Origin: Hydrangea macrophylla
Lineage: Eukaryota; Streptophyta; Magnoliopsida; Cornales; Hydrangeaceae
Assembly (NCBI GenBank): GCA_033977485.1
Contig: CM066987.1
Coordinates: forward strand, 48,239,033 to 48,303,032
Direction: 5' to 3'
DNA: 64,000 nt
A model generated the notes under the pieces. That model made no database searches. It had not been told where the DNA came from and worked only from the letters and a program-made list of their open reading frames with translations. Every line of letters begins with the position of its first letter. The stretch's first letter is position 1. Positions 42,913 to 53,089 of this stretch are shown piece by piece. Both the position numbers and the translations under genes were made by a program.

Positions 42913-45900
42913 ATGTCTGGATCTGCATTTAGTCCACTTGCCACCATACTCACTCAAAACAAGTTAACTGGAAATAACTACACTGAATGGAAACGTAACC
43001 TTGACATCGTTTTAACTGCGGAGGATCACATATATGTCCTCACCACCCCAAGCACTGAAGAACCCGCGGCAAACGCTTCGGTAGCTGCCAGACGCGAGTT
43101 CGACAAATGGAAAAAGTCGAATGGAATGGCCCGTTGTTACATTCTGGCCTCAATGGCTGGTGTGTTACAACACCAATTCCAATCGAACGATTCTGCCAGT
43201 GACATTATCACATCCCTGAAAAAGATGTTTGGGGAGCATGGCAGGCCTGCCAGACAGGTAGCCATGCAGAAGATAATGAGTGCAAAGATGTCGGAAGGTA
43301 CTCCAGTCAAAGAACATGTTTTAAAAATAATTGGTTATTTAAACGAACTGGAGACCTTGGGAGCCAACATCGATGCACAGACCCAAGTTGATATGATCCT
43401 CAACTCGCTGTCGCCATCATTCGCTCAATTCAAACTTAACTATAATATGAATCAAATGGATTTTTCAATGAGCGAATTAATGAGTTCTTTACTGGCAGCA
43501 GAAGGGGTGATCAAACCTGGGGGCAGCGTTTTAAACGTTGAGAAAAGCGCTTCTTCTTCCCGATCTACACCGAAAGGTAAGAAAGGAAAGAAGAAGGCTG
43601 GCACTGGTGGTTCAAGTGTTGGACCGGTCCCTAAGATTGCAAAATCTAAGGGAAAAGGTAAGGGCAAAGGGAAGGTGGGTGGCCAAGGCAAAGGAAAGTG
43701 TTTCCAATGCGGTGAGAAGGGCCACTGGAAGAGGAACTGTCCAGAATTCTTAGGTACAAGAGTTCAAGGTATGATTGAATCACATGTGATTGAAGTAAGT
43801 TTTATTACGGATACTTCAAACACTTGGTGCATTGATTCTGGTGCGACTAACCATATCTGTAATTCATTGCAGGGGTTCAGATCAACTAGGAAATGCAGTG
43901 ATGGGGAGATCGTACTTACTCTAGGTTCTAGCGCAACCGTATCTGCGGTTGCTATAGGAGTCGTAGTTTTAGAATTTTCAGACAATAAAGTTTTGATTTT
44001 ATCAGATGTACTTTACGTCCCTTTAATGAGACGTAATTTAATTTTAGTTTCTAATTTAACGAATAATGGTTATTCCTTTCATTTTAGAACTGAAGTTGTC
44101 ATTAAAAGAAGCAGTTCTTTTATATGTTCTGGTGTTAAATCAAATGGTTTGTATGTGATTACTCCCAATATTTCAAAAGATTCTTGTTTGGAACTTAATA
44201 ACTCAGTGGTAACTTTACCATCTAAAAGAAAGGGACCTTCCACTAATCCAACAAGGCTTTGGCATATGAGGCTTGGCCATATCAATCTGAATAGGATTGG
44301 CAGACTAGTCAAAGAAGGGGTCTTAGGCGATTTGGTTCTCGAACCAATGGAAGTCTGCGAGTCTTGTTTGGAGGGTAAGATGACCAAAAGGCCCTTTCCT
44401 GCAAAGGGCAACAGGACCAATGCATTGTTGGAATTAGTTCATACTGATGTGTGTGGACCAATAAATATTAGAGCAAGGGGTGGTTATGTGTATTTCATAA
44501 CATTTACCGATGACCACTCTAGGTATGGATATGTGTACCTAATGCAGCACAAGTCTGAAGCCTTTGAAAAGTTCAAAGAGTTTAGGGCTGAAGTAGAGAA
44601 GCAATCGGGCACACATATCAAGGCCATTCGATCTGATCGAGGTGGCGAGTACCTCTCTAATGAGTTTATTGATCACCTCGTACAGAATGGGATTCTGTCA
44701 CAGTTGACTGCACCTGGTATGCCTCAGCAGAACGGTGTAGCGGAGAGAAGGAATCGGACTCTTTTAGACATGACTAGGTCGATGATGAGTTATTCAGAGT
44801 TGCCATTATTCCTTTGGGGTTATGCTTTGGAAACCGCTGCATACATACTAAATCTAGTACCAAGCAAATCTGTTCCCAGGACACCACGAGAGATGTGGAT
44901 TGGGCGCAAGCCTTCTTTGCAACATCTCCGGATATGGGGGTGTCCGGTACATGTGCTCAAAGGAAAGATGAGCAAGTTGGATTCTAGATCGGAAGTATGT
45001 TACTTTGTAGGGTATCCAAAGGGTACTTATGGATGGTATTTTTATGATCCAAGAGAACAGAAAGTGTTTGTTAGTACAAATGCTATTTTCTTGGAGGATG
45101 ATTATATCATGAACCATAAACCTAAGGGAAGGATAGATCTTAGAGAGATAGAAGGAGAGCCCTCAGTCCAACCCGCAGTTGATAACGATGAAAATCAAGA
45201 AAATACCACTTCTTCACCCATTTCCGCACCGGTACCTCGTCGTAGTGGGAGGATTATCAGCCAGCCTGATAGATACATGTTCTTAGGAGAAGTTTTTGAA
45301 GCTGTCTCCATAGAATCTGAATCTGATCCTACCACTTACGAAGAGGCAATGGCTGATGTTGATTCAGCTCATTGGATTAAAGCTATGAAGGCTGAATTGG
45401 AATCTATGGATTCCAATCAGGTCTGGGATCTTGTAGAACTTCCAGCCAATATTAAACCCATTGGCTGCAAGTGGGTCTATAAGAGGAAAAGAGGATCTAA
45501 TGGAAAGGTTGAGACCTTTAAGGCAAGGCTTGTGGCGAAAGGCTATACTCAGAGGAAGGGCATTGACTATGAGGAAACCTTCTCGCCGGTAGCCATGCTC
45601 AAGTCCATCAGAATACTCTTATCCATTGCTGCATGCCTAGATTATGAAATCTGGCAGATGGATGTCAAGACTGCATTCTTGAATGGCAATCTTGAGGAGG
45701 ACATCTATATGCAACAACCAGAAGGGTTCATAGCTGGTCGGAAAGGTAACTTGGTATGCAAGTTGCAAAAGTCCATTTATGGGCTTAAGCAGGCATCCAG
45801 AAGTTGGAACATCCGATTTGACCAAGCGGTCAAGTCGTTTGGTTTCATACAGAATCTGGATGAGCCTTGTGTATACAAGAAATGTGAAGGGAAAGTAGTG

Positions 45901-46737
45901 GCTTTTCTTGTGCTTTACATTGACGACATTCTACTCATTGGGAATGATGTAGCGGCGCTCTCAACGGTCAAGGTTTGGCTAGCTAGTACTTTCGATATGA
46001 AGGATCTAGGAGAGGCGAGCTATATTCTTGGGATAAAGCTCTTTCGGGATCGCAAGCGAAAGATAATGGGATTATCTCAAGCTAGTTATATCGAGAAAGT
46101 GCTAACTAGGTTTTCAATGGATAATTCGAAGAAAGGTTTGTTACCTTTCAAGCATGGTTTAGCGTTCTCCAAGGACCAGTGTCCAAAGGCACAAGAGGAG
46201 AGGAATCGCATGGCAGGAATTCCCTATGCCTCGGCAGTGGGAAGTCTCATGTATGCGATGTTATGCACTAGACCAGATATCTGCTTTGCCGTTGGCATGG
46301 TTAGCAGGTATCAATCGAATCCTGGTCCAGAGCACTGGACAGCCGTTAAGCACATTCTTAAGTACTTGAGAAGAACTAAAGATTACATGCTTATGTACGG
46401 CGGTAGTGAGTTAATTCCAGTAGGATACACTGACTCGGACTTTATGTCAGATAAAGATTCGAGAAAGTCAACATCCGGACATCTCTTTACCTTGGGAGGT
46501 GGTGCTGTTAGTTGGAGGAGCATTAAGCAGAAATGCATTGCAGACTCAACTACAGAAGCTGAGTATGTGGCTGCTTGTGAAGCCGCAAAGGAAGCTGTTT
46601 GGCTCAAGAAGTTCCTTATGGAACTCGAGGTGGTACCAGCGTCGCTGTCACCTATTACGCTATACTGCGATAATAGTGGGGCAGTGGCTCAGTCCAAGGA
46701 GCCAAGGAACCACAGGAAAGGAAAGGAAAGCACGTAG
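42913..46737 (+). CDS. Copia gag-pol polyprotein (C-terminus frameshifted)
   Basis: This is a single 1274-codon frame starting at ATG 42913 (ATAATGTCTGG). Gag lies at residues 1-~260, with the zinc knuckle [14 protein letters not shown] from 263. The protease has [12 protein letters not shown] with D308. The GAG-pre-integrase motif [15 protein letters not shown] follows near 449. The integrase catalytic triad is D512, D575 and E611. The reverse transcriptase has YIDD at 1002-1005 and the RNase H has D1174 (GYTDSDF) with [11 protein letters not shown]. All catalytic residues are present. Near the end one extra five-base unit in an AGGAAAGGAAAGG run shifts the frame and gives an early TAG at 46735-46737. 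The lost RNase H tail remains in another frame up to TGA 46905-46907. Activity is therefore doubtful. Confidence 0.97.
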   Translation: MSGSAFSPLATILTQNKLTGNNYTEWKRNLDIVLTAEDHIYVLTTPSTEEPAANASVAARREFDKWKKSNGMARCYILASMAGVLQHQFQSNDSASDIITSLKKMFGEHGRPARQVAMQKIMSAKMSEGTPVKEHVLKIIGYLNELETLGANIDAQTQVDMILNSLSPSFAQFKLNYNMNQMDFSMSELMSSLLAAEGVIKPGGSVLNVEKSASSSRSTPKGKKGKKKAGTGGSSVGPVPKIAKSKGKGKGKGKVGGQGKGKCFQCGEKGHWKRNCPEFLGTRVQGMIESHVIEVSFITDTSNTWCIDSGATNHICNSLQGFRSTRKCSDGEIVLTLGSSATVSAVAIGVVVLEFSDNKVLILSDVLYVPLMRRNLILVSNLTNNGYSFHFRTEVVIKRSSSFICSGVKSNGLYVITPNISKDSCLELNNSVVTLPSKRKGPSTNPTRLWHMRLGHINLNRIGRLVKEGVLGDLVLEPMEVCESCLEGKMTKRPFPAKGNRTNALLELVHTDVCGPINIRARGGYVYFITFTDDHSRYGYVYLMQHKSEAFEKFKEFRAEVEKQSGTHIKAIRSDRGGEYLSNEFIDHLVQNGILSQLTAPGMPQQNGVAERRNRTLLDMTRSMMSYSELPLFLWGYALETAAYILNLVPSKSVPRTPREMWIGRKPSLQHLRIWGCPVHVLKGKMSKLDSRSEVCYFVGYPKGTYGWYFYDPREQKVFVSTNAIFLEDDYIMNHKPKGRIDLREIEGEPSVQPAVDNDENQENTTSSPISAPVPRRSGRIISQPDRYMFLGEVFEAVSIESESDPTTYEEAMADVDSAHWIKAMKAELESMDSNQVWDLVELPANIKPIGCKWVYKRKRGSNGKVETFKARLVAKGYTQRKGIDYEETFSPVAMLKSIRILLSIAACLDYEIWQMDVKTAFLNGNLEEDIYMQQPEGFIAGRKGNLVCKLQKSIYGLKQASRSWNIRFDQAVKSFGFIQNLDEPCVYKKCEGKVVAFLVLYIDDILLIGNDVAALSTVKVWLASTFDMKDLGEASYILGIKLFRDRKRKIMGLSQASYIEKVLTRFSMDNSKKGLLPFKHGLAFSKDQCPKAQEERNRMAGIPYASAVGSLMYAMLCTRPDICFAVGMVSRYQSNPGPEHWTAVKHILKYLRRTKDYMLMYGGSELIPVGYTDSDFMSDKDSRKSTSGHLFTLGGGAVSWRSIKQKCIADSTTEAEYVAACEAAKEAVWLKKFLMELEVVPASLSPITLYCDNSGAVAQSKEPRNHRKGKEST

Positions 46738-46909
46738 AGAGAAAATATCACCTAATCCGAGATATAGTTCAACGTGGAGATGTGACTGTCACCAAGATTG
46801 CCACCGCTGACAATCTTGCTGATCCGTTTACAAAGGCCTTACCACAGAAGGTCTTTGATCGTCATCTAGATAATCTAGGTCTTAGATGTAGTTCTGAATG
46901 GTTGTGAGT

Positions 46910-46922
46910 GCAAGTGGGAGTT
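46910..46922 (+). promoter_or_regulatory. Polypurine tract of the copia element
   Basis: GCAAGTGGGAGTT directly precedes the 3' LTR start, which is the expected primer site for plus-strand DNA. Confidence 0.8.
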
Positions 46923-48221
46923 TGTTGGGTTTGTGCCCTCAAACCATTACTTTATGTATGAGACATTAGCATTATAATATATTGATATCAGCTTTACATT
47001 TTATTGTGTATGTTTCTTTCATGAGATGATTGTTTTATCCTTAAGTATCATAGTAAGCAATTCGTGTGTGTATGAGATACACACAAGTGAGATACGAATT
47101 ACTATTCTTTGATACTTAGAATATGTCACAGTGGATGATGAGACTGGATACCTCATCAGGTCTACACTGTAGCATAATTAACTACCATTGGATGGAGTGA
47201 TTAATCTCAATCACTAGAGTGAAGCTCTTAGTTGATATGCTAGTGCTTATTGTGCATTGACGGACCTGAGCTTTCCTATTGACGCTTAAGGCTGTCAACA
47301 GTCAATAGGAACTCATAACTTGTATAAGGTACGTGTTCTCAATCTTGAGATGATTATGAACACATACTATGGATATGGCTGCTTTGACTTACCAATCAGT
47401 GAGGTCTATAGAAGATCAAGACCTGGGTATCTTGGGTATGTCATGTCCATAGGGTTGTGAACATATATTGTCAAGATAGAATCTACCCTCTGATTCAGAG
47501 TAAGCATTCCCTTGAGAATGTCACCAAGTTGATTACTGAGTACTGCAGTCTTGTTGATAAGAGTTATCAACATGTTTGGTAATCATGAGTAGTGAATGGG
47601 ACTCAAGGAATACAAGAAGTAATCATGATTCAAGTTGACAGTAACAATTATCCGACTACCTGAATATGATTACGAATGCTGACGGTAGAGGGACATTAGT
47701 ACACCATACAAGTCTAGTTATCGCTTCGGATATGTTCTTTTGCGTTGGAGTTCAGTTATCGATTGAAGTATGTTCGATCGATTGAAGTCAGCAGGTTCGA
47801 TCGATCGAAGGTTCGATCGATCGAAGTCACTTCGATCGATCGAAGTCTAGGTCGGTTCTGGAAATCTATAAATAGGGCAGCTGCGTTTTGGAAGTAAGTA
47901 GTCGTCGTTTTTATACGCAGAAGCTGCAGAAACTATCATAGTCTTCCCAAAACCTTCCTATCCTCTCTATTAGGGTTCCCACGAACCCTAGTCTTTCCGG
48001 CAGGCATCCGCAGGAGTCATAAGGGTGAAGATCATCTAGTGGAGGCTGCTGGAAGTTAAAGTTTCAGAATTGGGTTCAAGACACTAAGGTATAATTCTTG
48101 CAACCCCTTGTACGCATCTATGGAATTGACGAGTAGTAGATCCTGGAATACCAAAAGTTTTATAACTTAACCTATTTCCGCTGCGCGTTTAAACTCTAAC
48201 TTTAAACCACTTTTTCCTTCA
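46923..48221 (+). repeat. 3' LTR of the copia element (1299 bp)
   Basis: It starts TGTTGGGTTTGTG and ends CCTTCA, followed by the target copy accag. It lacks about 175 bp found in the 5' LTR (junction TTATCGATTGAAG near 47757-47765) and one palindrome unit. The remaining motif array is at about 47759-47846, with TATAAATAG at 47867-47875. Confidence 0.95.
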
Positions 48222-48494
48222 ACCAGCAGAAGGGAGAATCAGGTCAGAGTCAGAATCATAGCCAAGAATAGCACAAAACTCCTCAAACAGGGGGCATATT
48301 TCCAGGCCATGGAAATTGAAGACATGGTTCACCGGGTCCCAATGGGCAATAGCAGCACGCAAGAACTCAGTGTTCAGGGTCATCTGGCGAAGAGAGAACA
48401 ACTCGGTCAAGCCGTAGCTAAAAAGGTTGATCCGCTCTACAACATCTGTGATGTTCAGCCAAGCTGTGAGTTGAGCGGGATCATACAAAGCCAT
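48222..48494 (-). pseudogene. Antisense DUF7745-like ORF, N-terminal part
   Basis: The minus-strand frame is open from about 48549. A plausible start is ATG at 48494 (MALYDPAQLTAWLNITDVVE). It continues LFSLRQMTLNTEFLRAAIAHWDPVNHVFNF, then ICPLFEEFCAILGYD, and runs into the copia LTR after PSAG. A CCTTGCAG acceptor-like site with a GTG-less leader lies just upstream at about 48565, so the start could instead be in an earlier exon. The other half is at 38989-39719. The copia insertion, including its 5-bp duplication, explains the break completely. Confidence 0.65.
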
Positions 48495-48846
48495 ATTTTC
48501 TGTCGCAACTCTAGCAAAATTCAAAATTTTGGCAGCAGCTCCTCGTTTCACGGGCTATCCCACCTGCAAGGCAAAAACACTCACTATCACAAACCTGCCC
48601 ATCACAGTAACATCCAACAATCACAGTGCACATATATCATCACGCGATTATCAACTAAAACAAGCACATAACTACGCCTCCAAACCGGAAGCTATCCAGC
48701 CTAAAAGGCGAAACATCATAATACTATGTCAAAGGTCACAAACTGTTCCACACATCGTCCTACACTATCCGAATAGTCATATCACCAGTACAACCCAATT
48801 GAAAAAATAAAAATATAATAAAAACAAAATTCCCGCTTGGGGGGCC

Positions 48847-50946
48847 TTAGTCCTCCTCTTCTTCGTCCTCTGTCGGACCGCCCGGAGTGTATGTCGGCGA
48901 CGGCCTCCTCCTACCACCTCTGCACCTTGGACCAGTCCTCGTGAGCCAGCTCCGCCTCCACAGTACTGCACACACAAATAAAATGGAGGCAATCAGTAGG
49001 GAAACAATAAAAAGTACAAAAACTGAGTCGAGTCAGAGACTTACCAAGGACGCCATCTGGTTGGCGGCAAATTGCCGCATACCGTCTATCTGTTAAGGGT
49101 AAAATCCAGGGTTAGAACCTCATGACCTTAAGAAAGCGCAAAATTAGAGACATACCCGATGGTCTCATGTGAGGACCAAGGACCGTAAGCTAGCTGCCAA
49201 GGCGTGACCCTCCTCAGCGTAACTCCAAGGAAAGTTGAGGACGCCCGCTAGCTGAGTAGGGTACCCACATGTGACTCGTGGCACCTCCATCACTTGGGGA
49301 GTGCCATTAGTGCCTAGAACGTTGACGGTCCAATCCTAAGGAGGGATAGGATCGAAAGCCTGAGGAGCCTGTCTCCCGTACATCTCGTGAAGCTGTAGGC
49401 ATAAAACAAGTTAGGAAAAGACGAGTCAAAAACATATGCAACGAATAGAGACAAAAGACGTAAAAGGAAAATTACCTCCAGGAGTGGGAAGTTAAGCATC
49501 AGGAAGTGGCCACGGTAAGCCTCATAACCGGTCTCAGAGAAAAAATGGTCCCAAACATCGGTGCCAGCTAAGGCCGCCAGCAAAGCATCGCCAGAAAGGT
49601 CACTAGCATCCATCGCAGGGGGATTATGAGGGACGCGATACCTGGAACCACCGACCACCTACCGAGACACTCGCTTGCCAAGAAACCACTGCCTGTACTC
49701 GGTACTCTCCATTAGGAGTCGGCAAGAGGAAAGAGGCTTAACCGCTTGAATCTCCTCCGGGGCAGCATAGGCGACGTGCTCCCAAGGCGTCCAATCAACA
49801 CTTGTAGCCGTCATCTCGGTTAAGATGTTTTTGAGCAAAACAATCCAGTGGGCCCCGCTCTTCACCCCAACAACATCACTCCGCCATCTCAAGCCTCGTG
49901 GGAATAGAGGCACAGGAGCCATGCCATCCTCGTCCTCACCTGATTCATCCGCAGGAGAGGGAGATAACATCTTCAGATACTCAAAGCTCCAAAGTTGCAC
50001 AGACAAAGGAGAAAGTCAGAAAGATGTACAGAAATCAAAAAACCAAAAAAATGAAAGAAGATGCAGTACATACCTCCCAAGCTCGCCAAAATCCCCCTAT
50101 CGATTTAACATCGCCCCGAGAGACCTCGCCCATATGTTTTTAGAGATGGGCCAATGCAGCACCGCCCCAGTCATAGGAGGGGATCTCATCAATGGTCGCC
50201 AGGCAAGAAAGGAGTCTCAAGCTCACCCGGTCATTCTGTGTCGCAAAGATCGAGCAACCAAGGACATACAGAATATACACCCTTAAAGCTGGGAATTGCT
50301 CAGATTGTGATTCCCCCTGCCATAGGCCCGGTAAAGCCATCCACAAGGAAACCAGTGCCTCTCCAGATTGGGGGGAACAGCCCCAATCATCATCTCTACA
50401 GCCTCCCGGTCGATCTCATAAAAGTAGTCTAGAATCAGGTGCTTCCCGCCAACCCTCAAGACGGTAATCATGGAAAAGTCAAAAGGCGTCATGGTCATCT
50501 CACCAAACGGCAGGTGGAAAGTATTGGTGGTGTCCCACCACCTCTCATCCATAGCATAAAAATGTGCCAAATCATTGTTGCTCTTTGAAACCAGATGGAC
50601 GAAGCCTCCAAACCCGGCATCATCTACCATCCTCTTGACGGTGGGTGAGAGTTGAGTATACCGTAGGAACGCATGAGCGAGGTTACCGTGGCCCTTCAAT
50701 GTCACTTCCGGCACCTGCACACAATAAAGACGACAAAACGATTCACAAAATCACTATTCACGACCCGAGGCTGAATTCACAAAATCGACATTTGAGCACA
50801 AACCGGACTTCTAACGATCTCTAGGTGCACACTACACTATCCGAAAGATGACATTGAGGGTCCAGTAAAATCAAGTCTGGGGTTTGCATCTCGGCTTTTA
50901 TCCGTTCCTTGGCCTTCTTAGACGGTCTCCTCGAGCTCGAAGCCAT
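48847..50946 (-). pseudogene. Antisense plant-mobile-domain (PMD)-like gene with introns, in element B
   Basis: Minus-strand exon candidates are E1 50946-~50824 (MASSSRRPSKKAKERIKAEM), E2 ~50713-50074, E3 ~50003-49476, E4 49394-49156, E5 49089-49045 and E6 48965-48847, which ends in an acidic EDEEEED tail. Introns between E3/E4, E4/E5 and E5/E6 are 66-81 bases with GT...AG ends. PMD motifs are SPTVKRMVDDAGFGGF, AMDERWWDTTNTFHLPFGEMT, FATQNDRVSLRLLSCLATID...SYDWGGAALAHL, LWSFEYL, and WFLGKR with HEMYGRQAPQAFDP. PMD proteins (MAIN/MAIL1 type) also occur in transposons. A frameshift at 50283-50346 and stops near 50138, 49659 and 49327 show decay. The promoter would lie at 50950-51450. Confidence 0.75.
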
Positions 50947-51168
50947 GGATCTATAAAGAAAATGGAAGTAAAAGTTAGGCTTTCTTCTTGAAAATTTGAG
51001 CAAACCAAAACACCAATCGAAATTCCAACCACGGGGAAGGATTACTCACCTGAGCGTGCACAAGCTGCATTTTGAGGGATTTTGGCTCCAAAAACACCCC
51101 AAAATGGCCAAGAATGAGATTGAAAAGCTCAAAAACCCGAGATATACAAAGATGGAGTCCGGCCATCC

Positions 51169-51293
51169 AGTGCCACCGTGGCACTGGACAACTGTCGCTT
51201 GGCAGTGGCCCAGTGCCGCCGCGGCACTACTCCCCGCGGGCCCCGCTTCGCTCCGTTTTGCTCCGTTTTGCCCCGTTTTGGCCCGTTTTAGCC
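51169..51293. repeat. GC-motif and CCGTTTTG repeats upstream of the antisense PMD-like gene
   Basis: AGTGCCACCGTGGCACT (51169-51185) and AGTGCCGCCGCGGCACT (51212-51228) match the motif of the B LTR at 27826-27889. They are followed by four to five copies of a CTCCGTTTTG-type decamer (51249-51293). On the minus strand the latter read as CAAAACGG repeats, about 220-350 bases upstream of the gene start. Confidence 0.75.
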
Positions 51294-51530
51294 TTTTTCA
51301 GACCATTTTTGGCCCCGATCAGCCCCGGTGTGCTATTTCAGTCAAGATTTATGGGGTCTTACCCCCAACCATCCAAAAGTTGTCAGGGCTACCTCCGGTA
51401 GGTAGAAACTGAGAAAAATCGACTCCCGAAGACCCGAATCGGCTATTTCAGGACAACCGTCGCAAATATTGATCGAACACGAGAGTTCTGATAACGAATC
51501 CTGAATTTTGGCTGATGCACCAAAACAAAA

Positions 51531-52108
51531 GAAAAGAGATTCTCCGAGAACCCTACATCATACCCCGAGGACAGAAACAAACAAACACCAGCTCCCGGAG
51601 GACCCGACCGGCCCTCTTGGATTGAGCACTGCAAGATTTGATCAACCATGAGAGATTCAGAGATGGGTCCTGGTTCCCGATCAAAGAAAAGAGATTCTCT
51701 GAGAACCCTACATCATCCCTCGAGGACAGAAACAGACAAATACCAGCTCCCGGAGGCCCCGACCGGCCCTCTTGAATTGAGCACCGCAAGATTTGATCAA
51801 CCGTGAGAGATTTAGAGATGGGTCCTGGTTCCTGATCAAAGAAAAGAGATTCTCCAAGAACCCTACATCATCCCCCGAGGACAGAAACAGACAAACACCA
51901 GCTCCTGGAGGCCCCAACCGGCCCTCTTGGATTGAGCACCGCAAGATTTGATCAACTGTGAGAGATTCAAAGATGGGTCTTGCTTCCCGATCAGCGAAAA
52001 GAGATTCTCCGAGAACCCTACATCCCCGAGGACAGAAACCAAGATACCAGCTCCCAGAGGCCCCGACCGGCCCTCTTGGATTGAGCACCAAAAGATTTTT
52101 GATGGATT
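51531..52108. repeat. 155-bp tandem repeat, about 3.7 copies
   Basis: GAAAAGAGATTCT starts at 51531, 51686, 51841 and 51996, each exactly 155 bases apart. The last copy is partial and has a short internal deletion, ending near 52108. A much-diverged copy may precede it (51420-51530). Open minus-strand frames across it are a by-product of the repeat. Confidence 0.95.
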
Positions 52109-53079
52109 CAAATTTGAATCCCGATCAAGAGAAGTAGTTGAAGAGAGATCCCAGAAAGAGTTGCTTCATCCCCAGCAGATTCAATTTAATCCCCAGCAGA
52201 CATATCGATTCATATACCATCAGTTCAATCATGACAGTCACAGTATTTCACTGTTGACTCATCATCTCGATTCATTCATCGACACTTCTTCCGGTCACGA
52301 TTAGCCCAACTATTTGATTTAATCCATGATAGTCCCAGTAGTCCACTATCGACTCATCATCTCGATTCGCACATTGTCGGTTCATTAATCATCATTAGTT
52401 TACCACTGCTCTCAATATGCCGTGTTCATTCAAAATCTTAGGCTTCGATGTCCATCAATGGGGTTTCCCTGTTCATCGCTTGACATCTCGGGATTTCATC
52501 ACTTGACTTCTGTGTCCGTCTCTTAATTTCCAGGGCTTCCGTGTCCATCGGTTAAATGTCAAACGACATCTCCAATTATAGTCCTCTGGGACCCCACATC
52601 CAATTACGTTCACTTACGAGGCACACCTCTCAAAATTCAGAAGTTTGCCCCTAGACCCAGAGCCTTCTAAACCTTAGTGTCCTCATCCGAGTCATCCACA
52701 TCACAGTCACCAGCACAACACCATCCCACTCGGAGTGGCATACCCTACAGCACCTGCTCATACTAGGATCTTAACAATAGGCATAATAGGACTCATGATA
52801 CAATTCATCCATGCATCGCATGTCCTCCTCATAACATAACATCTGCCTGTCTCATTGTGCATACGTGATTTGCCCCCTTGTGCCTGAACTACGCCCTGGT
52901 CTGATTCCCCCTAGGATACGTAGGCAGCTCACGCAGAGCACGAACAGCACTAGACCTCAGCATCATTGCATCTTTTGGCAACGCCTTTATCCTAAATCTA
53001 TAGCCTCCAAAAAGTCCCGTCTCTTCAAAACTTTGGCACTCGCTTGCGACATGCGTTGCCTCGCAAGTTCATGTCAAAG
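52109..53079. other. 3' non-coding region of element B, no gene seen
   Basis: It contains loose repeats around CATCATCTCGATTC (52261 and 52350), an inverted copy of the polypurine motif (GTTTGCCCCTAG, 52640-52651), and one more GAACTACG...GGATACGTAGGCAGC motif (52883-52927). No reading frame matches a known family. Confidence 0.6.
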
Positions 53080-53089
53080 AGGGGCAAAC
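53078..53089 (+). promoter_or_regulatory. Polypurine tract of element B
   Basis: AGAGGGGCAAAC lies directly before the 3' LTR start TGTAGACACC. It is the expected plus-strand primer site. Confidence 0.8.

Larger units (their letters stand above)
39720..48221 (+). mobile_element. Ty1/copia element nested in element B
   Basis: It has a 5' LTR (39720-41215), an initiator-Met PBS (41218-41229), a 1.7 kb leader, a single gag-pol frame (42913-46737), a polypurine tract and a 3' LTR (46923-48221). A perfect 5-bp target duplication accag lies at 39715-39719 and 48222-48226. Aside from two indels the LTRs differ at only a handful of positions, so the insertion is recent relative to its host element. 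It is inserted in the antisense DUF7745-like ORF. Confidence 0.97.

Noticed and set aside
51443..52304. Open minus- and plus-strand frames of up to 127 codons
   Set aside because: The 155-bp repeat (not a multiple of three) gives the same peptide in shifted frames. No family was recognised.
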